Position numbers and translations under genes: made by a program. A stretch of DNA of 64,000 nucleotides from Reticulitermes speratus (taxonomy: Eukaryota > Arthropoda > Insecta > Blattodea > Rhinotermitidae), in NCBI GenBank assembly GCA_021186555.1, contig JAJKFL010000006.1, positions 38,685,478-38,749,477 of the forward strand, read 5' to 3'. Positions within the stretch are counted from its first letter, which is position 1. Each line of letters begins with the position of its first letter. Of this stretch, positions 37,080 to 49,307 are shown piece by piece. The notes under the pieces were generated by a model that saw nothing but the letters and a program-made list of their open reading frames with translations, was not told where the DNA came from and did not search any database.

Positions 37080-38245
37080 GTCTTTGGACACCAGCCCTGT
37101 CTTTTTCCACATAGTCACCAAATTGATTTAGTCACTTCATAAGTACGAGGGGATTTTCTAAGCCCTGTCGATAGAAGGAGACGCCCTGCTCTCGCAGCCA
37201 ATTCTGGACCTAGACTTTGGGGATGTCATCAGATGGAAATCGCCGACCTCGGAGACGTGTTACAATTCGTCTAATATGTAGTCAGAGGGGGCCAAGTCGG
37301 GGCTGTATGGTGGGTGGCGAACATGTTCCCAGTGCCAAGTGTGCAGCATGGCAGTGGTGGTAAAACCAGTATGCGGCCTATCATTATGGTGCAGTAGCAG
37401 TGCACCTCGTGAAGCAGGCCAGACCTCCGACATACAGTGGATTCCTCCAGTTGTAACGTCGCCTGTTAGGCAACAGCAGTCACCGTCGCACCACGCGGTC
37501 TGAAATCAACGAGAATGGTTCCGTGAATATCTCAGACGATTGCTGTCATCATTTTATCCGCGCTCACAGTTTTCTAAAACCTTTTCTTTGCAGGCGATGT
37601 GCTTCCACACGATGGATTCCACCTTCGTCTCCAGACCAGAGTGGTATATCCCCGTCGTATCTCCAGTGACGGTGTGCGACGAAAAGTCATGACAGTTTCC
37701 TCATGTTGAAGGTTGGTCACTGAGGCGGCCATTCTGTCACGCTTCTGTTGGTCGGACAGTTGTTTCGGCACCCATCTGTTGCAGACATTGCGACACCCGA
37801 GGCTTTCATGCAGAATGCCCAAACACTGAAGTGTGAGAGAGGTTGAATGCCAGCTCTAATAGTATCAACGGTACAAGTCTGTCCGCTCGCACCATCTCTT
37901 CCATGTCACTGACGAAGGTGTTTGAAGCTGAAGGATGGCGACTTCTGTCCTCCTCCATGAAACTCACCCGACGAGTTGCAAATTAATGGCACCACTTCCG
38001 CACTTGTTGGACCGACATCACATCTGTGCCATACACGGCCACAATTTGTCTGGGGCTATTCACGGGTTTCGTGTTTCGTGCTCACAGGAGTTGGATAAGA
38101 TTACGCAACTCTTACCCTGTCCACTCTTTCAATAGGGTCACCATTTTCTGCTGACGCTGCGCCGACGCTGCATTTCCTGCATTGCTAATGATAAAGCTAC
38201 GTAGTATATGCCGCCTAGCGGTGAGACCACGTATGAACGTAATAC
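37080..38245 (-). mobile_element. mariner-like transposase, decayed
   Basis: Antisense transposase spread over several frames. From the N-terminal side: RWVPKQLSDQQKRDRMAAS, then a degraded GDET box (reads GDTTG), GLETKVESIVWKHIACKEK, HNDRPHTGFTTTA, and a well kept HPPYSPDLAPSDY motif near 37300. The C-terminal part is FPSDDIP and GDYVEK. These are the marks of the mariner DD34D family. At least two frameshifts and several stops are present. Confidence 0.8.
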
Positions 38246-38761
38246 AACGCAACAGCCGGTCATAGTCTTTTTTTTACAAGAACATAATAGGAAAACTTAC
38301 TCTGTGTGATAACTTCGTAGATCAGAGTTTAAGAACACGTGCAACTATACCTCCACTCCCCTTCATGGTACGGTCCTCAATTTACAGCAGACAACTTTAC
38401 CTTAACCTTTATTTGAATAAGTATTTTCACATTCTCATCGACATTTCCCACTACCAAAAGCTTATTCGGATTATCAGGAAATTACGGAAGGCAACGGTTT
38501 ATCACGGTGTTCACAATATCGGACATCGACTCGATTCCACACCTGTCCACCCTATTTAGCTGAGACCCAGGTGGGGCCAGGGATAATCAAAGTTCAGTAG
38601 AACTGTGCCTCAGAGATGAAATATTAAGTTCAATATTCGGTAGCGACACCAGTGCCATCGGTTCGAAAAAAAAACCCACAAAAACCTGACGTTTACCATT
38701 CACCTGTAAACAGTTCTGAAAATACGAATACATGAAGCTTAACCACCACTTCAAATCTTCC

Positions 38762-39095
38762 GGCGCTGGGGTAGTATAATCGGTACAGTGACTAGAGCAC
38801 GGGCAGGACAACTGAGGAATCGTCATTCAACTCCCGGCAAGGACAAAACATTTCTCTCTTCCCAGAACGTCCATATCGTCTCTAGGACCCACCCAGCCTC
38901 CTAATAAATGTGTACCTAAGACTCCTATCCAGAAATGAAGCGACCGGGGCGTGAAACTGATCACTTATTCCCTCTCATCTAATATAGAAGCTGAGAATAA
39001 GTGAAGCTATACCCCCACTCTCACTTCACCTTTAATCCCCCTCTGGGCCTTCATGGCCTGTTCTAGGGTGAATTTTACCTTTACCTTTACCCCCA
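38762..39095 (+). repeat. tRNA-derived SINE, family 2
   Basis: GGTAGTATAATCGGTACAGT head, degraded B box (CATTCAACTCCCGGC), and body CCCACCCAGCCTCCTAATAA. A tail follows with (CTTTAC)n at 39075-39090. Confidence 0.7.
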
Positions 39096-39539
39096 CTCTC
39101 ACTCATACCTTCATGGCTTTCACTGGGACAACTTTACTTCAAATCTTCATGATGTGTGCAATTTGAACACCATGACCTTCTAGCCTGGAAGATGCATACC
39201 GCATGGCACATAAACAGATGACGTCATTTTAATGCAATAATGTGCTGACTGACAAATTATTATTCCGTAAACTTTCAACTCTCTAGGCTTGCTTCTTACC
39301 AATATAAAAGACTCAAAATGAGTGTCTAAATCATTTAAATAGTCATTTATTTATGTTTTATTTAGCGATGCTCTTAGTAGTTCACCTGAGCTTATACCCT
39401 ACCAGAATTCCGCTACAGTGAGTGAGGAACACCATAAAAGACCTCTGTAAGGTCTGTCTACCTCCCTTCCGGGATTTGAATACGGGTGCTCCACAAAGCG
39501 AAACAGTGATGTTATCTACACAATCGTGATGTTCGGTGT

Positions 39540-40375
39540 ATGTGACTTTACTGCCTCACAGCTAACTCCATGGAGCAGAGTCCTTATTGAAAAGCTAATA
39601 GTTCCTGAGCTGGTCAACAAAACCCCGCATTCAACAGCACCCGAAAGTTCATTACCGTATTCACAAGGGCCCGTCACATGTCTCTACCCTGAGTCAGATC
39701 AATCCAGTACACGCCTCCATCCTATTTCTTGAAAATTCATTTTAATATTATCCCTCACCTATGCCTAGGTCTTCGAAGTTGTCTCTTTCACCCAGGTTTT
39801 CATACCAAAGCTCTCTATGCAAAACTCTTCTCTCACATACATGCCACATGCCCCTCCCATCTCATTCTTCTTGATTTGAGCCCCCGAATAAATTTGGCGA
39901 GTAGTACAGACCATGAAGGTTCTCACTGTACAACCTCTTCCAGTCCCCCGTTACCTCGTCCCTCTTAGGCCCAAATACATCCCACAGCACCCTATGCTCA
40001 AACACCCTCATCCTATGTTCTCCCTCAAGTTTCATATGTATATAAACCAACAGACAAAATTATAGTTCTTTATATTTTTAATATTCATATGTTTGGATAG
40101 CGGACTGGATGACAAAACATTCTGCACCCAATGATGGTAAGTATTCCCTGAGTTGAATCTGCTCTTTATTTCTTCATGACTGTAATTTTGAATTGTTAGG
40201 GTTGTTCCCAGGTATTTTAACTTTGCCACACTTTCAGAGGATTTATTACCTATCTCTATGTTCTGATTTTTCCTGCATTCTGTTTACGAGGCATGAACAT
40301 ATACTTAGTTTTTTCAACATGTACTTCCAGAACAATCTCCTTGCTAGCGCACTGTCTCACAAAGATGTATTATTT
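39540..40375 (-). mobile_element. RTE-like LINE 3'-end relic
   Basis: Antisense copy covering the last 800 bp of the 15-kb LINE: CTCCATGGAGCAGAGTCCTT at its 3' edge, GTTACCTCGTCCCTCTTAGG, and further 5' the KYLG-type stretch ([10 protein letters not shown] at 40229). Small indels shift the frame repeatedly. Confidence 0.8.
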
Positions 40376-41984
40376 AACGTATTTTCCCTTTAATTCGGCG
40401 TGATTAAAGTTTCCTTGGTAATTAGGGAGCCGGACACTTACCACATAGCATTTCGTGAATGCCAGCAGCAAATATGCTATACCAAACTGGCGGGGGAAGG
40501 GAGGGACAAACGTTTACCTTGCAATTTTACACATTCTCCTTGGGTACCTGAAGAAACAATTCTCATGATGTTTCAGCCCTCTAGGTCGATTAATTTTCGA
40601 TATACCAAATTTCAAATTTGTCAAATTTGCCCGACTGTTTCGAACAGGATATCTCCCGAACAGCTAAGTTAGACAGCTAAACGGAACTCGTATTACAGCT
40701 AATATTATTCCACTCGCACTGCATCAATGCAGAAAACATTTAATTAATTGTAGGCCTACCTAGAAATATTTGCGATTAAATATCTCACTTTGATTTTCAG
40801 TCTCCATCCCAAATTAAACATCACGGACAAAGTAATATGATATTCTTCATTTTCTGTCCTCCAAAACTCCTTGCGATGCATTCACCTGGAATGATTACAT
40901 AAGTAACGTTGTAATATTATAACGCAGCTAGCCACGTGCCCGACATATGAAAAGCTGCCATAATATTCACGCGCTAATCCACGGCCTTTTTATAGGTGGT
41001 TTCTTTATTCACACAGCAAGCCAAGCCTCAATAAATACAATGCAGTGCTCCCATCTGATTGCGCATATTGCATTATATGCTTGCTGCTTAACACTTTCTT
41101 CAGTCTCACAGGTACCTCAAAGAGAAGGTACTTTTCTCAACTTGTATCGCAACCACGGCAACACGAGTCTGGCGTCACAGGCAATCATGGGAATCAGGGT
41201 GTGAATCATTCACTCACACACTCGCTAAATCAGCCACGCAATCACAACAACTGCATTGTATAAGGTACGTGATACTTTTAGCTTTCTGTTTATAACTTTC
41301 CGAAATCATTTTCCGTTTGCTGTTTCCTATTTTGCACTTTTCCTACACCAGACATCCCATCAAAATGTAATTATGCAGCCGATACTACCAGATGACATGG
41401 AATATTCCGGAACACTAATACAGTGTGGAACCGCCCACATGTACGTCACGTGGCGTGCAGCGGTGTAACTTAATATTTAAGACATGTTCCAAACGTCATT
41501 TCACTATGCTTTAAAGTGGGGTTTGGGACAAAAACGATGACACTCGTGTTATTTTTCTGTGATGCAGAATTCGTGATGCCGGGTGAAAATCAAAATAAAT
41601 GCATAATTGCAAATATCTCTACTGAAATAATTTAAAGGTGCTTTACACTGTTGTAAAGAGAGAAAAATAAACTCTCGCTGACTTCTCTATCTTAAACCGT
41701 TCCGGAGATAATATGCTTGGCAGAGTCTTGCGCGGGACGAATTGACCAAATTATGATACTTTTGGGGCAGGATATTTCGAAAACTAATGGACTTAGAAGG
41801 CACACTTCACGACAGTTACAAAAACTATTGAACAATGACAAGAATAAATGTGTCAGGCTGTATACCAGCCTCAAATATATTTTGCAACATACAAAGTATT
41901 TTCAAAAACTAAGCCAACCAACACTGTGGTGCCAAGAACTCAATCCTAACTTCGTTGTGTACACGGCACATGAGTAGCAGATGG

Positions 41985-42470
41985 TGCATATCAGACCTCC
42001 GCATAGTCACCGACATTTAAGCATTTGTTCCAACGTGGAAACACGGCTTGTCTTACGGAGTAGAAAAATGGGTGTGAAATGTCCGTAGCCAGATTACTTT
42101 ACGTCGGCGTCTGTTGCAAATTACTTGCCAGCCAGGTGCTTGTTAAAGGGTCCAAGGAAATTGAAATAACTAGGCGCGATATCGGGAATGTAGGGAGGGT
42201 GGTCAATAACCCCTCAAACGTAGCGCCCTAACCGGTCACAACTGCGGCTGGTAGTACGGGGCTCTGTGATTTCCGTCTCTGTAGACCCCATAAGAAACGC
42301 CTGTCTGGCAAGCGACTTGCAACAGCCGTCGACGTGAATCAAGCTGAACCTCCTGACTACAGACATTTAACGCACACTTCTCTATGCCGGCATATTTGTA
42401 TTGGTGACATCGTGTGACACGTGCTTTAATGTCAACGGCGAATAAGTGCAAGTTTGACGTGTATCATTTG
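41985..42470 (-). mobile_element. mariner-like transposase relic
   Basis: Antisense fragments of a transposase C-terminal region: PPYIPDIAPSYFNFLGPF (derived from the SPDLAPSD-F box), then HLAGK and a VSTLEQMLK end. It contains stops and is a different copy and subfamily from the 37-kb one. Confidence 0.6.
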
Positions 42471-42720
42471 CTGCCCATGTTCTGTCTGTACTTAGATGTT
42501 AGTATACAGTTGTCGGCATCAGAGCGTTTGTTACTTTATTCTTTAACTTCCATGTATAACGCACGAAAGGGTTAAGCAGACCAAGATAAATGCGTTGATT
42601 CGTACCAGGCATCCTGCCGAGCTCTATGGGCATGGATTTCTGTGAAGTGACTTTGGCAATGTATAAATAGCAGTAGGACTTTACCTTACCAGCGGTGTTC
42701 CAGCTTACGGTGTGAACTCT

Positions 42721-42764
42721 CTCCCTGATGATGGTGGTATATATACCACTGAAACATGTCGGAG
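42721..42764 (+). ncRNA. Minimal hammerhead ribozyme motif 3
   Basis: Stem I CUCC/GGAG; CUGAUGA; bulged U; stem II GGUGGUA/UACCACU (first pair G-U) with loop UAUA; GAAA; palindromic stem III CAUG; cleavage triplet GUC. Stem I, stem II and stem III all differ from motif 1 while pairing is kept. Confidence 0.68.
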
Positions 42765-43904
42765 TTAAAGTGATCCTCTAAAGACTTTGTGTCATATATT
42801 AAATTTGTTCATTGCCGTTGGTACTTTCTAGTTGATAACTCAATAACATGCAGGGTAAACAACGCAGTGAAAACTGTATGCATTTCTTTTTCCTCTATGC
42901 GAGTTACATGTCCCGCCAATCTTATCCTTCTTACCATAATGACATTTGTTGACGGATCTCTTCATTACGTAACTAGTCTAGATTGTTCTAAACATCTTAA
43001 TTCAGAGTGGGAAAGTTACATTTATTTTCCACGTGTTCAGTTATGCATTCCTCTTGATCTAGCTGCTTTTGTATTCTTACACAATATTGTTGAAAATCTG
43101 GACGCGGTGTGCAGAAGCCACATTGCACAACTTACAAATAATTGCTTTCCTTTGTACTTCGCTTCATATGGGTATCCCTACACGTAAAATCATTACAAAT
43201 GAAAGTTGCAGGGCTTAATAAAATCTATTTGTTATGACATGTACCTACTTAAGGCTTCTTAATATAATAAAGTAAGCTAATTCCTGTGTCTTGTGGCTTC
43301 AACCTGCGACATATGTCGAATACAGGCCTCCCTGGGCTTAGCAGGATTCGACTTTAAGCAAGAAAGAGTTGCGCTATCCCCCCATCCAAACTTTATTTAT
43401 TGGATCTCTTTTGTTCTGTTCTATAGCCAATGCGGTGCAACGCATCCTGTTTTTCGAAATACGAAATATTATTTGTAGACAAACTGTAGGGCTCCTTGGA
43501 TGGCGGACTGGACCGTCGCCTCGTCCTAGAATGGAGACTAACCTGTACACGTACCTGTACATTATGATCACAGTACATGATATATACAACAAACGCACAC
43601 AATACGAAAACTTCCGACGCATGTAAAACTCGACTTACGTAGATCGGGGACTTCATATTAACTTCAGGAGAAGGAAAAGTTTGTTAACTCCAAAGCAAGA
43701 GAAAAGCAGACATATTTATAAAAGAAGCCCGCTAAAACTTCAATGAGAAGTTGCTACGATTGTTAAAATCATTATTGAACGTGAAGCATAAAATCTAGTA
43801 CTCAGAAAACAATTTGTGTGCATGAGAAACATGTTTTGCCCATAAAAACGAACACCGTCAGAAATATCTAACCTCAATAACTTAAAAGTTAAAGACTCAA
43901 GTCT

Positions 43905-44040
43905 TCTGGGATGTTAGGTCGTGTGAACTAGTAAACAGTTACTGACGTTTTCGAAATCACCACTCTCCCCGAAATGTCGGTAACTACTCACAGTCAATAT
44001 GGCGTAATATCCCAGAAGATTTGAATCTTCATCAGTACTG
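43905..44040. repeat. Short TIR/foldback repeat
   Basis: Begins TCTTCTGGGATGTTA and ends ATATCCCAGAAGA, imperfect inverted ends. The interior has CCCCGAAATGTCGGTAACTA, again resembling the GAAA-type hairpin family. Confidence 0.55.
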
Positions 44041-44704
44041 CTGTACGAACCTTAAATCTAACTTGAGAAATTCGAGACAGACAGCTTAAATTTTGTAAGG
44101 AAATTCTCAACGTGATAAAATAAATATGTTTTAAGCAGTGCTTCTACCTAGAGGTACTCTATAAACTCTTTTCGGCAAATGTGGACACTGCAATACCGAA
44201 TCAAGCGTGCCTTCAACTGCTGTTTATTGCGCCATCTTCTGCTCATGTTCGTAACCAATACAAACTATGACTGCTACCATACATAACGAGAAAATCGCAA
44301 CTTTTGTATTTTATAAATGAAGAACGTGATACGGCGCGAAATCAGATCAGTTTCTTTCTTAAATTGATGACTAGGCTTATATATTTTCCGAAGCGGGGCA
44401 CCCACTTTTATCTAGCGTCGAGGTCAAGAGTGCGCGGAACATTGTCTGCACTCCACATTTACGACTTCATGATATGCAGCTTAGTGACACGGATAATTTT
44501 AATTTTATATTAACAATAATTTAATAAAAAAAAGTCGTTCATGCAGAGCGCAGCTATTAATGCAGACGGACGGACAGACCGACATGACAGAGTGCTTCAA
44601 CAATGTTAGGAGTTTCCGGATATTTGAAGGAGGTGTCAGTAACAGGTGGCAAAGAGCCATGATGTACTACGCAAACTAAAAACATGACATGCACTTCTAC
44701 TCAC

Positions 44705-44824
44705 TTCGTGTAACGTGAGAGGCTTCTCCGGCTTGCGCTTGCAATCGAAGCGGCCGTAGATGGCAGCATACTTGCGTATCTCGTCCATCCGTCGAGGGTC
44801 GTCCTCTGACATGTTCATCACCAA
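44705..44824 (-). CDS. nab: NAB corepressor (nab), NCD2 core exon
   Basis: This 120-nt exon (40 codons, phase 0) lies between acceptor TTTTGCAG and a consensus donor GAA|GTGAGT. It contains the diagnostic NCD2 core [17 protein letters not shown] followed by PLTLHE. Vertebrate NAB2 has EIRKYSIIYGRFDSKRR and then LSLHE at the same place, which is the strongest single piece of evidence for the gene identity. An acidic stretch ([10 protein letters not shown]) precedes it, also as in NAB proteins. The following intron is about 25 kb and carries most of the transposons in the window. Confidence 0.9.
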
Positions 44825-45366
44825 CTGCAAAATGAAAATCAGAAGATGCCACTTGAGAACACGTCCTTTAGTATGCATGCAGTTTCGACTCAGGGTTATG
44901 ACATGTCTTTGCTAAGTGTTCACATATCACTATGACAATCTGACCTGCGAAATTCAAGAGATTATGTAGTTTCCAATTTACTGACAATTCACTAATAGGT
45001 TTGCCATGTATGCTTATTCCTCATTAGGAGAGATAAAATACAGTTTTTTAAATTAGAGCAGTGAAGATATTTGACAAGAACTTGCTGAAGGAAACAAAAA
45101 CATCCGAGCCAAAGGAAAAGAAACAAATCAAAGAAAGAACAATATTTAATTATAAAGTCATTGTAGGTAATAAACATTAGCTTTAATTTGTTTTTATTTC
45201 ATTTGTTCAGTTGTTCAATACAACATTAATATACTAATGAATGATACAAATTATACAAATAATTATCGTATGCTTCCTGTCAGCGGACAGTTATTTCACC
45301 CATCCTAAGCCCAAACACACCTGTGGTGATTCTGTTTGTGTAACTTCTAAGGCTTTAAACTCATAC

Positions 45367-45624
45367 CTCCAGGTCCTTGCAGATCTTCTTCTTGGTGTTG
45401 TGGGGTTTGGGTTCGAACTGCGGCAGAGTGCGTACCAAGTGGTCAGCGGCCTCTGCCAGCCTCATTATCTGAGCCTCCACCAAGACGGGCGTGAGCTGGA
45501 GGGGTGAACCGGGACAGCAAGGGCCAGGACTCGTGCTGGCGCTGGGACCTCGCCCGGGACTCGGCGTGGGTCCCGACGTGGAGCCGTGGTTGTTGTATTC
45601 TCCCCCCGCCACCAGCAGTGCGCC
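45367..45624 (-). CDS. nab: NAB corepressor (nab), exon entering NCD2
   Basis: This 258-nt exon (86 codons, phase 0 at both ends) has acceptor TTTTAG and donor GAG|GTATGA. The first half is Gly/Ser/Pro-rich disordered linker. The second half turns helical (VEAQIMRLAEAADHLVRTLP) and ends in a basic stretch, KKKICKDLE. In vertebrate NAB2 the start of NCD2 has the same arrangement: a helix with Met/Val and a Phe-Pro turn, then Lys-Leu repeats before the conserved core. GC content is clearly higher than in the flanking introns, as expected for an exon. It is separated from the 49.1-kb exon by a 3.5-kb intron and joins 44824 without a phase shift. NCD2 carries repression activity in this family, contacting the NuRD/CHD4 machinery in vertebrates. 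Confidence 0.78.
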
Positions 45625-46202
45625 CTAAAACAGCGGGTGGCCTCCCTTGGAATTACCATCACACGTAACATCAATATTGGCGGCTACATTTTTTACCATG
45701 ACATAAATATTTGCCCGTAATAAAGGAAATTTGATAAACAAAACAAAGCGATACACATGACACTAAGAACAGGATACATTCGGAAAGTGCTTCGTAGCAC
45801 AAGATCTTCTCTTTTCCAAAGACCATCTACAACCATACAGCAAGGTTTCTGAACATTCTTGAGTCAACTTACTCCTTCGTCTCAGAGGCACACTCTGTCA
45901 GTGGCGATTTAATTCTTATTTCCAACTGAGCGCTACTGTGCATTATACACGCAAGACAGAAAGGTCTTTTCATGTTAAACAAATTGTATGTATAGAAAGG
46001 ATCGTGTTAAAAACTGTAGGTCCTTGGTGTCAGCAATCTTATTTGAAAATGTATAAAATATATCTTACGCAGTTCCTAACTAAGCTTCATGTACCTCCTT
46101 GCATACACGTAACCTCAGTTCAGAACACCTGCCTTGAATACTGCAGTACAGATGACTATTTCTACCTGGTTTCAATAGGCATGAAACTTGCATTATCACT
46201 CT

Positions 46203-46219
46203 GGGGGGGGGGGGGGGGA
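46203..46219. repeat. Poly-G tract
   Basis: A run of about 17 G. Confidence 0.9.
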
Positions 46220-46364
46220 CACATACTGAAGGGTCTTGGAGTCTGTGTGCTTTTAAAGTGTGTTATTTAACGAATGAATGAATATGGAACACGGTGGAAT
46301 GACATCGAAGAATCGGGGAAAACCCTATCCCAGTGCCATTTTGTCCATCACGCATCTCAAAAAG

Positions 46365-46440
46365 ATTGGTCTGGATTGAACCCGGTCCTCCGCGGCGAGA
46401 GACCGGCGAGTGATCGCCTGAGCCATTGCACGCCCACGAG
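46365..46440 (-). repeat. tRNA-like SINE head
   Basis: Minus strand GGCGTGCAATGGCTCAGGCG with a B box GGGTTCAATCC. It could be a fourth SINE family or a tRNA pseudogene; no body shared with other copies was seen. Confidence 0.45.
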
Positions 46441-47579
46441 AGTTTCTAAGAGCAAAGCGCAATTAACCCTTATCGGTCCAGTGCCGAGTTAAGCTCGACG
46501 ACGCTTTACGCCGTACCAGGTCCAATGTCGATCTCAAATCGACACGTTATTTTAAAGTGTTGGTTTTCTTGAATCCCCGGTTATCTAGTGGCTGTTTTTA
46601 AAGTCTGAAGGTAAAGAATCTTCTGGAAAATTAATTTGGACCAGACTGTTGGAATTCACAGGAATAATTTGGACCGAAAAAGTTTAAGACGGACCAATAA
46701 ACAGGGGTAGTAGAAAACAGCACAGTGAGGGGTAGCATGATTTTTACCCTTTACTTAACATTTTTTATTTATTTAAGTCACGGAGAATGAGGCAACTATG
46801 TTAACACAATATTTCACATGTTATTATAATACTCCTAATCCACAGCCTATCGTTATCATCACATCTAACATTTCGCGCAGTCACTATGATAGTATTTCAC
46901 ACTTGCATAAAAATGGAGATTACTTGAATAAAAGTTGCATATTTTTAAAAACTTATCACAATACAAAATTTCAAGTTCCTATGCCAAATGGCGCTAGTGT
47001 CGTTTCCAAATCACAACTTCACACGGCCGCCCCTTTATTGTTGATAACAAGACATTAGAAACTAACAAGATATGGAGTCATCAAATGTGATGATGTTCAT
47101 AAGACCGAGTTTCATATCGACCTAATTGCTTGGAAATGGGAAGTTATTAATATATCATTAGCATCACGGTCATAAGCGCCATACTGGAAACAGAACTAAA
47201 TATTTCGTTGTTGTTTTGTGTTAGAATTATATCAAACGTTCATGTAATTTATAACCGTTTGCATTTAAAAATTTTAAAAGTTAAGATAACATTTTCTCGA
47301 ATGTGGAACCCTGTAGTCTGATAGATGTGTACACACGTTTATAAGAGAAACCTGCTGCCTCCTTCATCAGAGTAGACGCACATTCATCGGCCATGATGAT
47401 GAGAGCAGCAGGTTTTCCGTAAAGTAGTTACAAATCTACCGGACCACATGGCGTCACATACCACCGTCAGAGCCTCAAATGCTATCAACGTTAGAAGTAA
47501 TTCATTACAGAACACAAATAGGCCTGTATTTATTTTAGTCCTGGGTTCATTAATTTTTCTTCATTCGTACACCCTCCAA

Positions 47580-47815
47580 GAATCAAACTACCTACACACT
47601 CGCTCATTTATTCATTCATGTGTCCATCAACCCGTCCACCAATTCATTGACTCATCCTTCATTCATTCATCATTCACACATCCATTCGCCAAATCCCCAG
47701 ACTGTTCATCAGTCTACCTACCGACTTCTCACTCATTCACTCACTCACTCACTCACTCACTTACTCACACACACACACACCCGCCCACCCGCCTATTCAT
47801 CCATTCATACATCCA
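47580..47815. repeat. Degenerate CATT/CACT repeat with CA run
   Basis: Imperfect CATTCATT and a clean (CACT)n block at 47733-47760, then (CA)n near 47767. The His/Ser/Thr-rich open frames here are artefacts. Confidence 0.85.
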
Positions 47816-48015
47816 TTTAAAAATCGTTACAAAATATATACTCTATAGTTCTGCCCACTGGTTCGCTTGAATGTGAAACTTGGTCTGTTATATAAACTGC
47901 AGAACTTGGACTGAGGGCGCTGTAGGAGAATGTTTGGACACAAGAGGGAGGAAGTGAAAGGAGGCTTGAAAAATGGCAAAATGAGCAGCTTCAGGACTTG
48001 CAATTCTCATTAAGT

Positions 48016-48284
48016 TTTTTTTTAAGTCGTCCTCTCCTACCTACTCCGGTTTCCCGTTTCAGTGTCGAGGTTGGAAGTTCTTTTGATCACACTTAGAGAC
48101 ACACCACAGTCGGTAGGACTCCACTGGACGAGGGATCGGCTCGTCGCAGAGGCCTCTACCTGACAACAACACACAACACTCACAAGAGACAAACATCCAT
48201 GCCCCCGGTGGGATTCGAACCCACGATCCTAGCAAGCGAGCGGCCGAAGACCCACGCCTTAGACCGCACGGCCACTGGATCGGC
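48016..48284 (-). repeat. tRNA-derived SINE, family 1, with target duplication
   Basis: Full-length minus-strand copy flanked by the perfect 10-bp duplication CTCATTAAGT (48006-48015 and 48285-48294). It has the head GCCGATCCAGTGGCCGTGCG, B box GGTTCGAATCC, the family body, and an A-rich 3' end (T-run at 48016). Confidence 0.88.
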
Positions 48285-48635
48285 CTCATTAAGTATTAAG
48301 GTTATTAAATAAAGGAAGTCGAGATGGGCGGGGCATGTAGAACGCATAGGATAGAAGCGAAATGCACGTAAAGATTTACTCGGAAAACCTTAAGTAGAAA
48401 ATGACTCCGGAAAACCTAAGCGTCGATGAGAATATAATATTAAAATAAACCTCGTACAATGGATTTATTTGGTTCAGAAAAGCGACTAGTAGGTGTCCTG
48501 TGAGCATGCTTGTGAAATTTCGGGTTGCACAAAATGCGGACAGTATCTTCACTAGTTGAGAAACTATAAGCTTCTCAACAAGGATTCTTGTCCGTCGAGT
48601 TAGTCTACAGATAGATTAATTCATCCATCTATGCC

Positions 48636-49030
48636 ATAGACGCACCCAGAATTTTTTTTTTTGGGGGGGGGGGGGGAGGAGGCTGACCCTGAGGCTATAT
48701 ATAATTTAAGTTTGATTTTAAAAACTATCTGATGGAAAACATGTTAATATCTCCGAGCCGACATGTAGTTAGGTTACAGGGAAAATAATTAAAACTAACC
48801 GAAAAAGAGAAAATGTACATATTGTTAAGTTGTTATTATATTTTAAATATTCCAATGTACTAGTCATCAGCCGATTTCGGTGGCTGATTTAGGCTGAAGC
48901 GTACACCACGCAATACCTTTGATATCATCATATCTACAAGATCTGTGTTTTTTTAAATTTGGCTTTGGGCGGGAGGTCTGCAGCCCGGCAGCCCCCCTGC
49001 AGTCCCCCCCCCCCTGGGTGCGCCAATGAT
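48636..49030. mobile_element. TIR element with homopolymer ends
   Basis: The left end GACGCACCCAGAATTTTT followed by poly-G mirrors the right end, poly-C then CTGGGTGCGCC. About 395 bp, no ORF. It sits only 65 bp past the donor of the nab exon at 49096. Confidence 0.55.
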
Positions 49031-49095
49031 CTAAGCAAAGGAACAGTCATCATTCAGTCAACAGTTCGTACATGCGGTGCTGGCACAAGTCGTAC

Positions 49096-49307
49096 CTGCG
49101 ATTGTCCTGGGGACACTGCGCACAGCGAAGTAGGTCCTTCTTTGTTAGTCCCACTTGGGCTACTGTGGTTGTTGCTGGGAGGACTGGGCCCCATAGGGGC
49201 CATAACGGGGAGGGGTTGCGGAGACAGGTTAATGGGACGAAGACTGGGCGGAAACCCGATGGGTCCACTTCCAGGCAGCGTTGATAATAGCGGCGTCTGG
49301 AATAGAG
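49096..49307 (-). CDS. nab: NAB corepressor (nab), linker exon after NCD1
   Basis: This internal exon encodes the Pro/Ser-rich linker between the NCD1 and NCD2 domains of an NAB-family corepressor, a nuclear protein that binds EGR-type zinc-finger factors. The acceptor is a pyrimidine tract ending TTGCAG and the donor is CAG|GTACGA. The exon is 212 nt: two bases completing a split codon, then 70 codons starting LFQTPLLSTL and ending VSPGQSQ. The start matches the place where vertebrate NABs read NP-x-LFxQP just after NCD1. It ends in phase 0 and joins the exon at 45624. A longer open frame across the same DNA (Arg/Cys-rich) is a shadow, because it hits a stop once spliced to the next exon. 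The NCD1 exon upstream is not visible in the window. The NAB link is from memory of the family. Confidence 0.72.

Larger units (their letters stand above)
45625..48005. other. Intron between nab exons, few features
   Basis: Apart from the poly-G, tRNA-like head and CATT repeat listed, this 2.4 kb holds no supported gene. A decayed hairpin repeat lies near 47300-47450. Confidence 0.5.

Noticed and set aside
47300..47450. Further hammerhead near CTTCATCAGAG
   Set aside because: On the minus strand CUGAUGA is present but stem II and the GAAA core are not intact. Treated as decayed.
47448..47870. 140-codon His/Ser/Thr-rich frame
   Set aside because: Translation of CATT/CACT/CA repeats.
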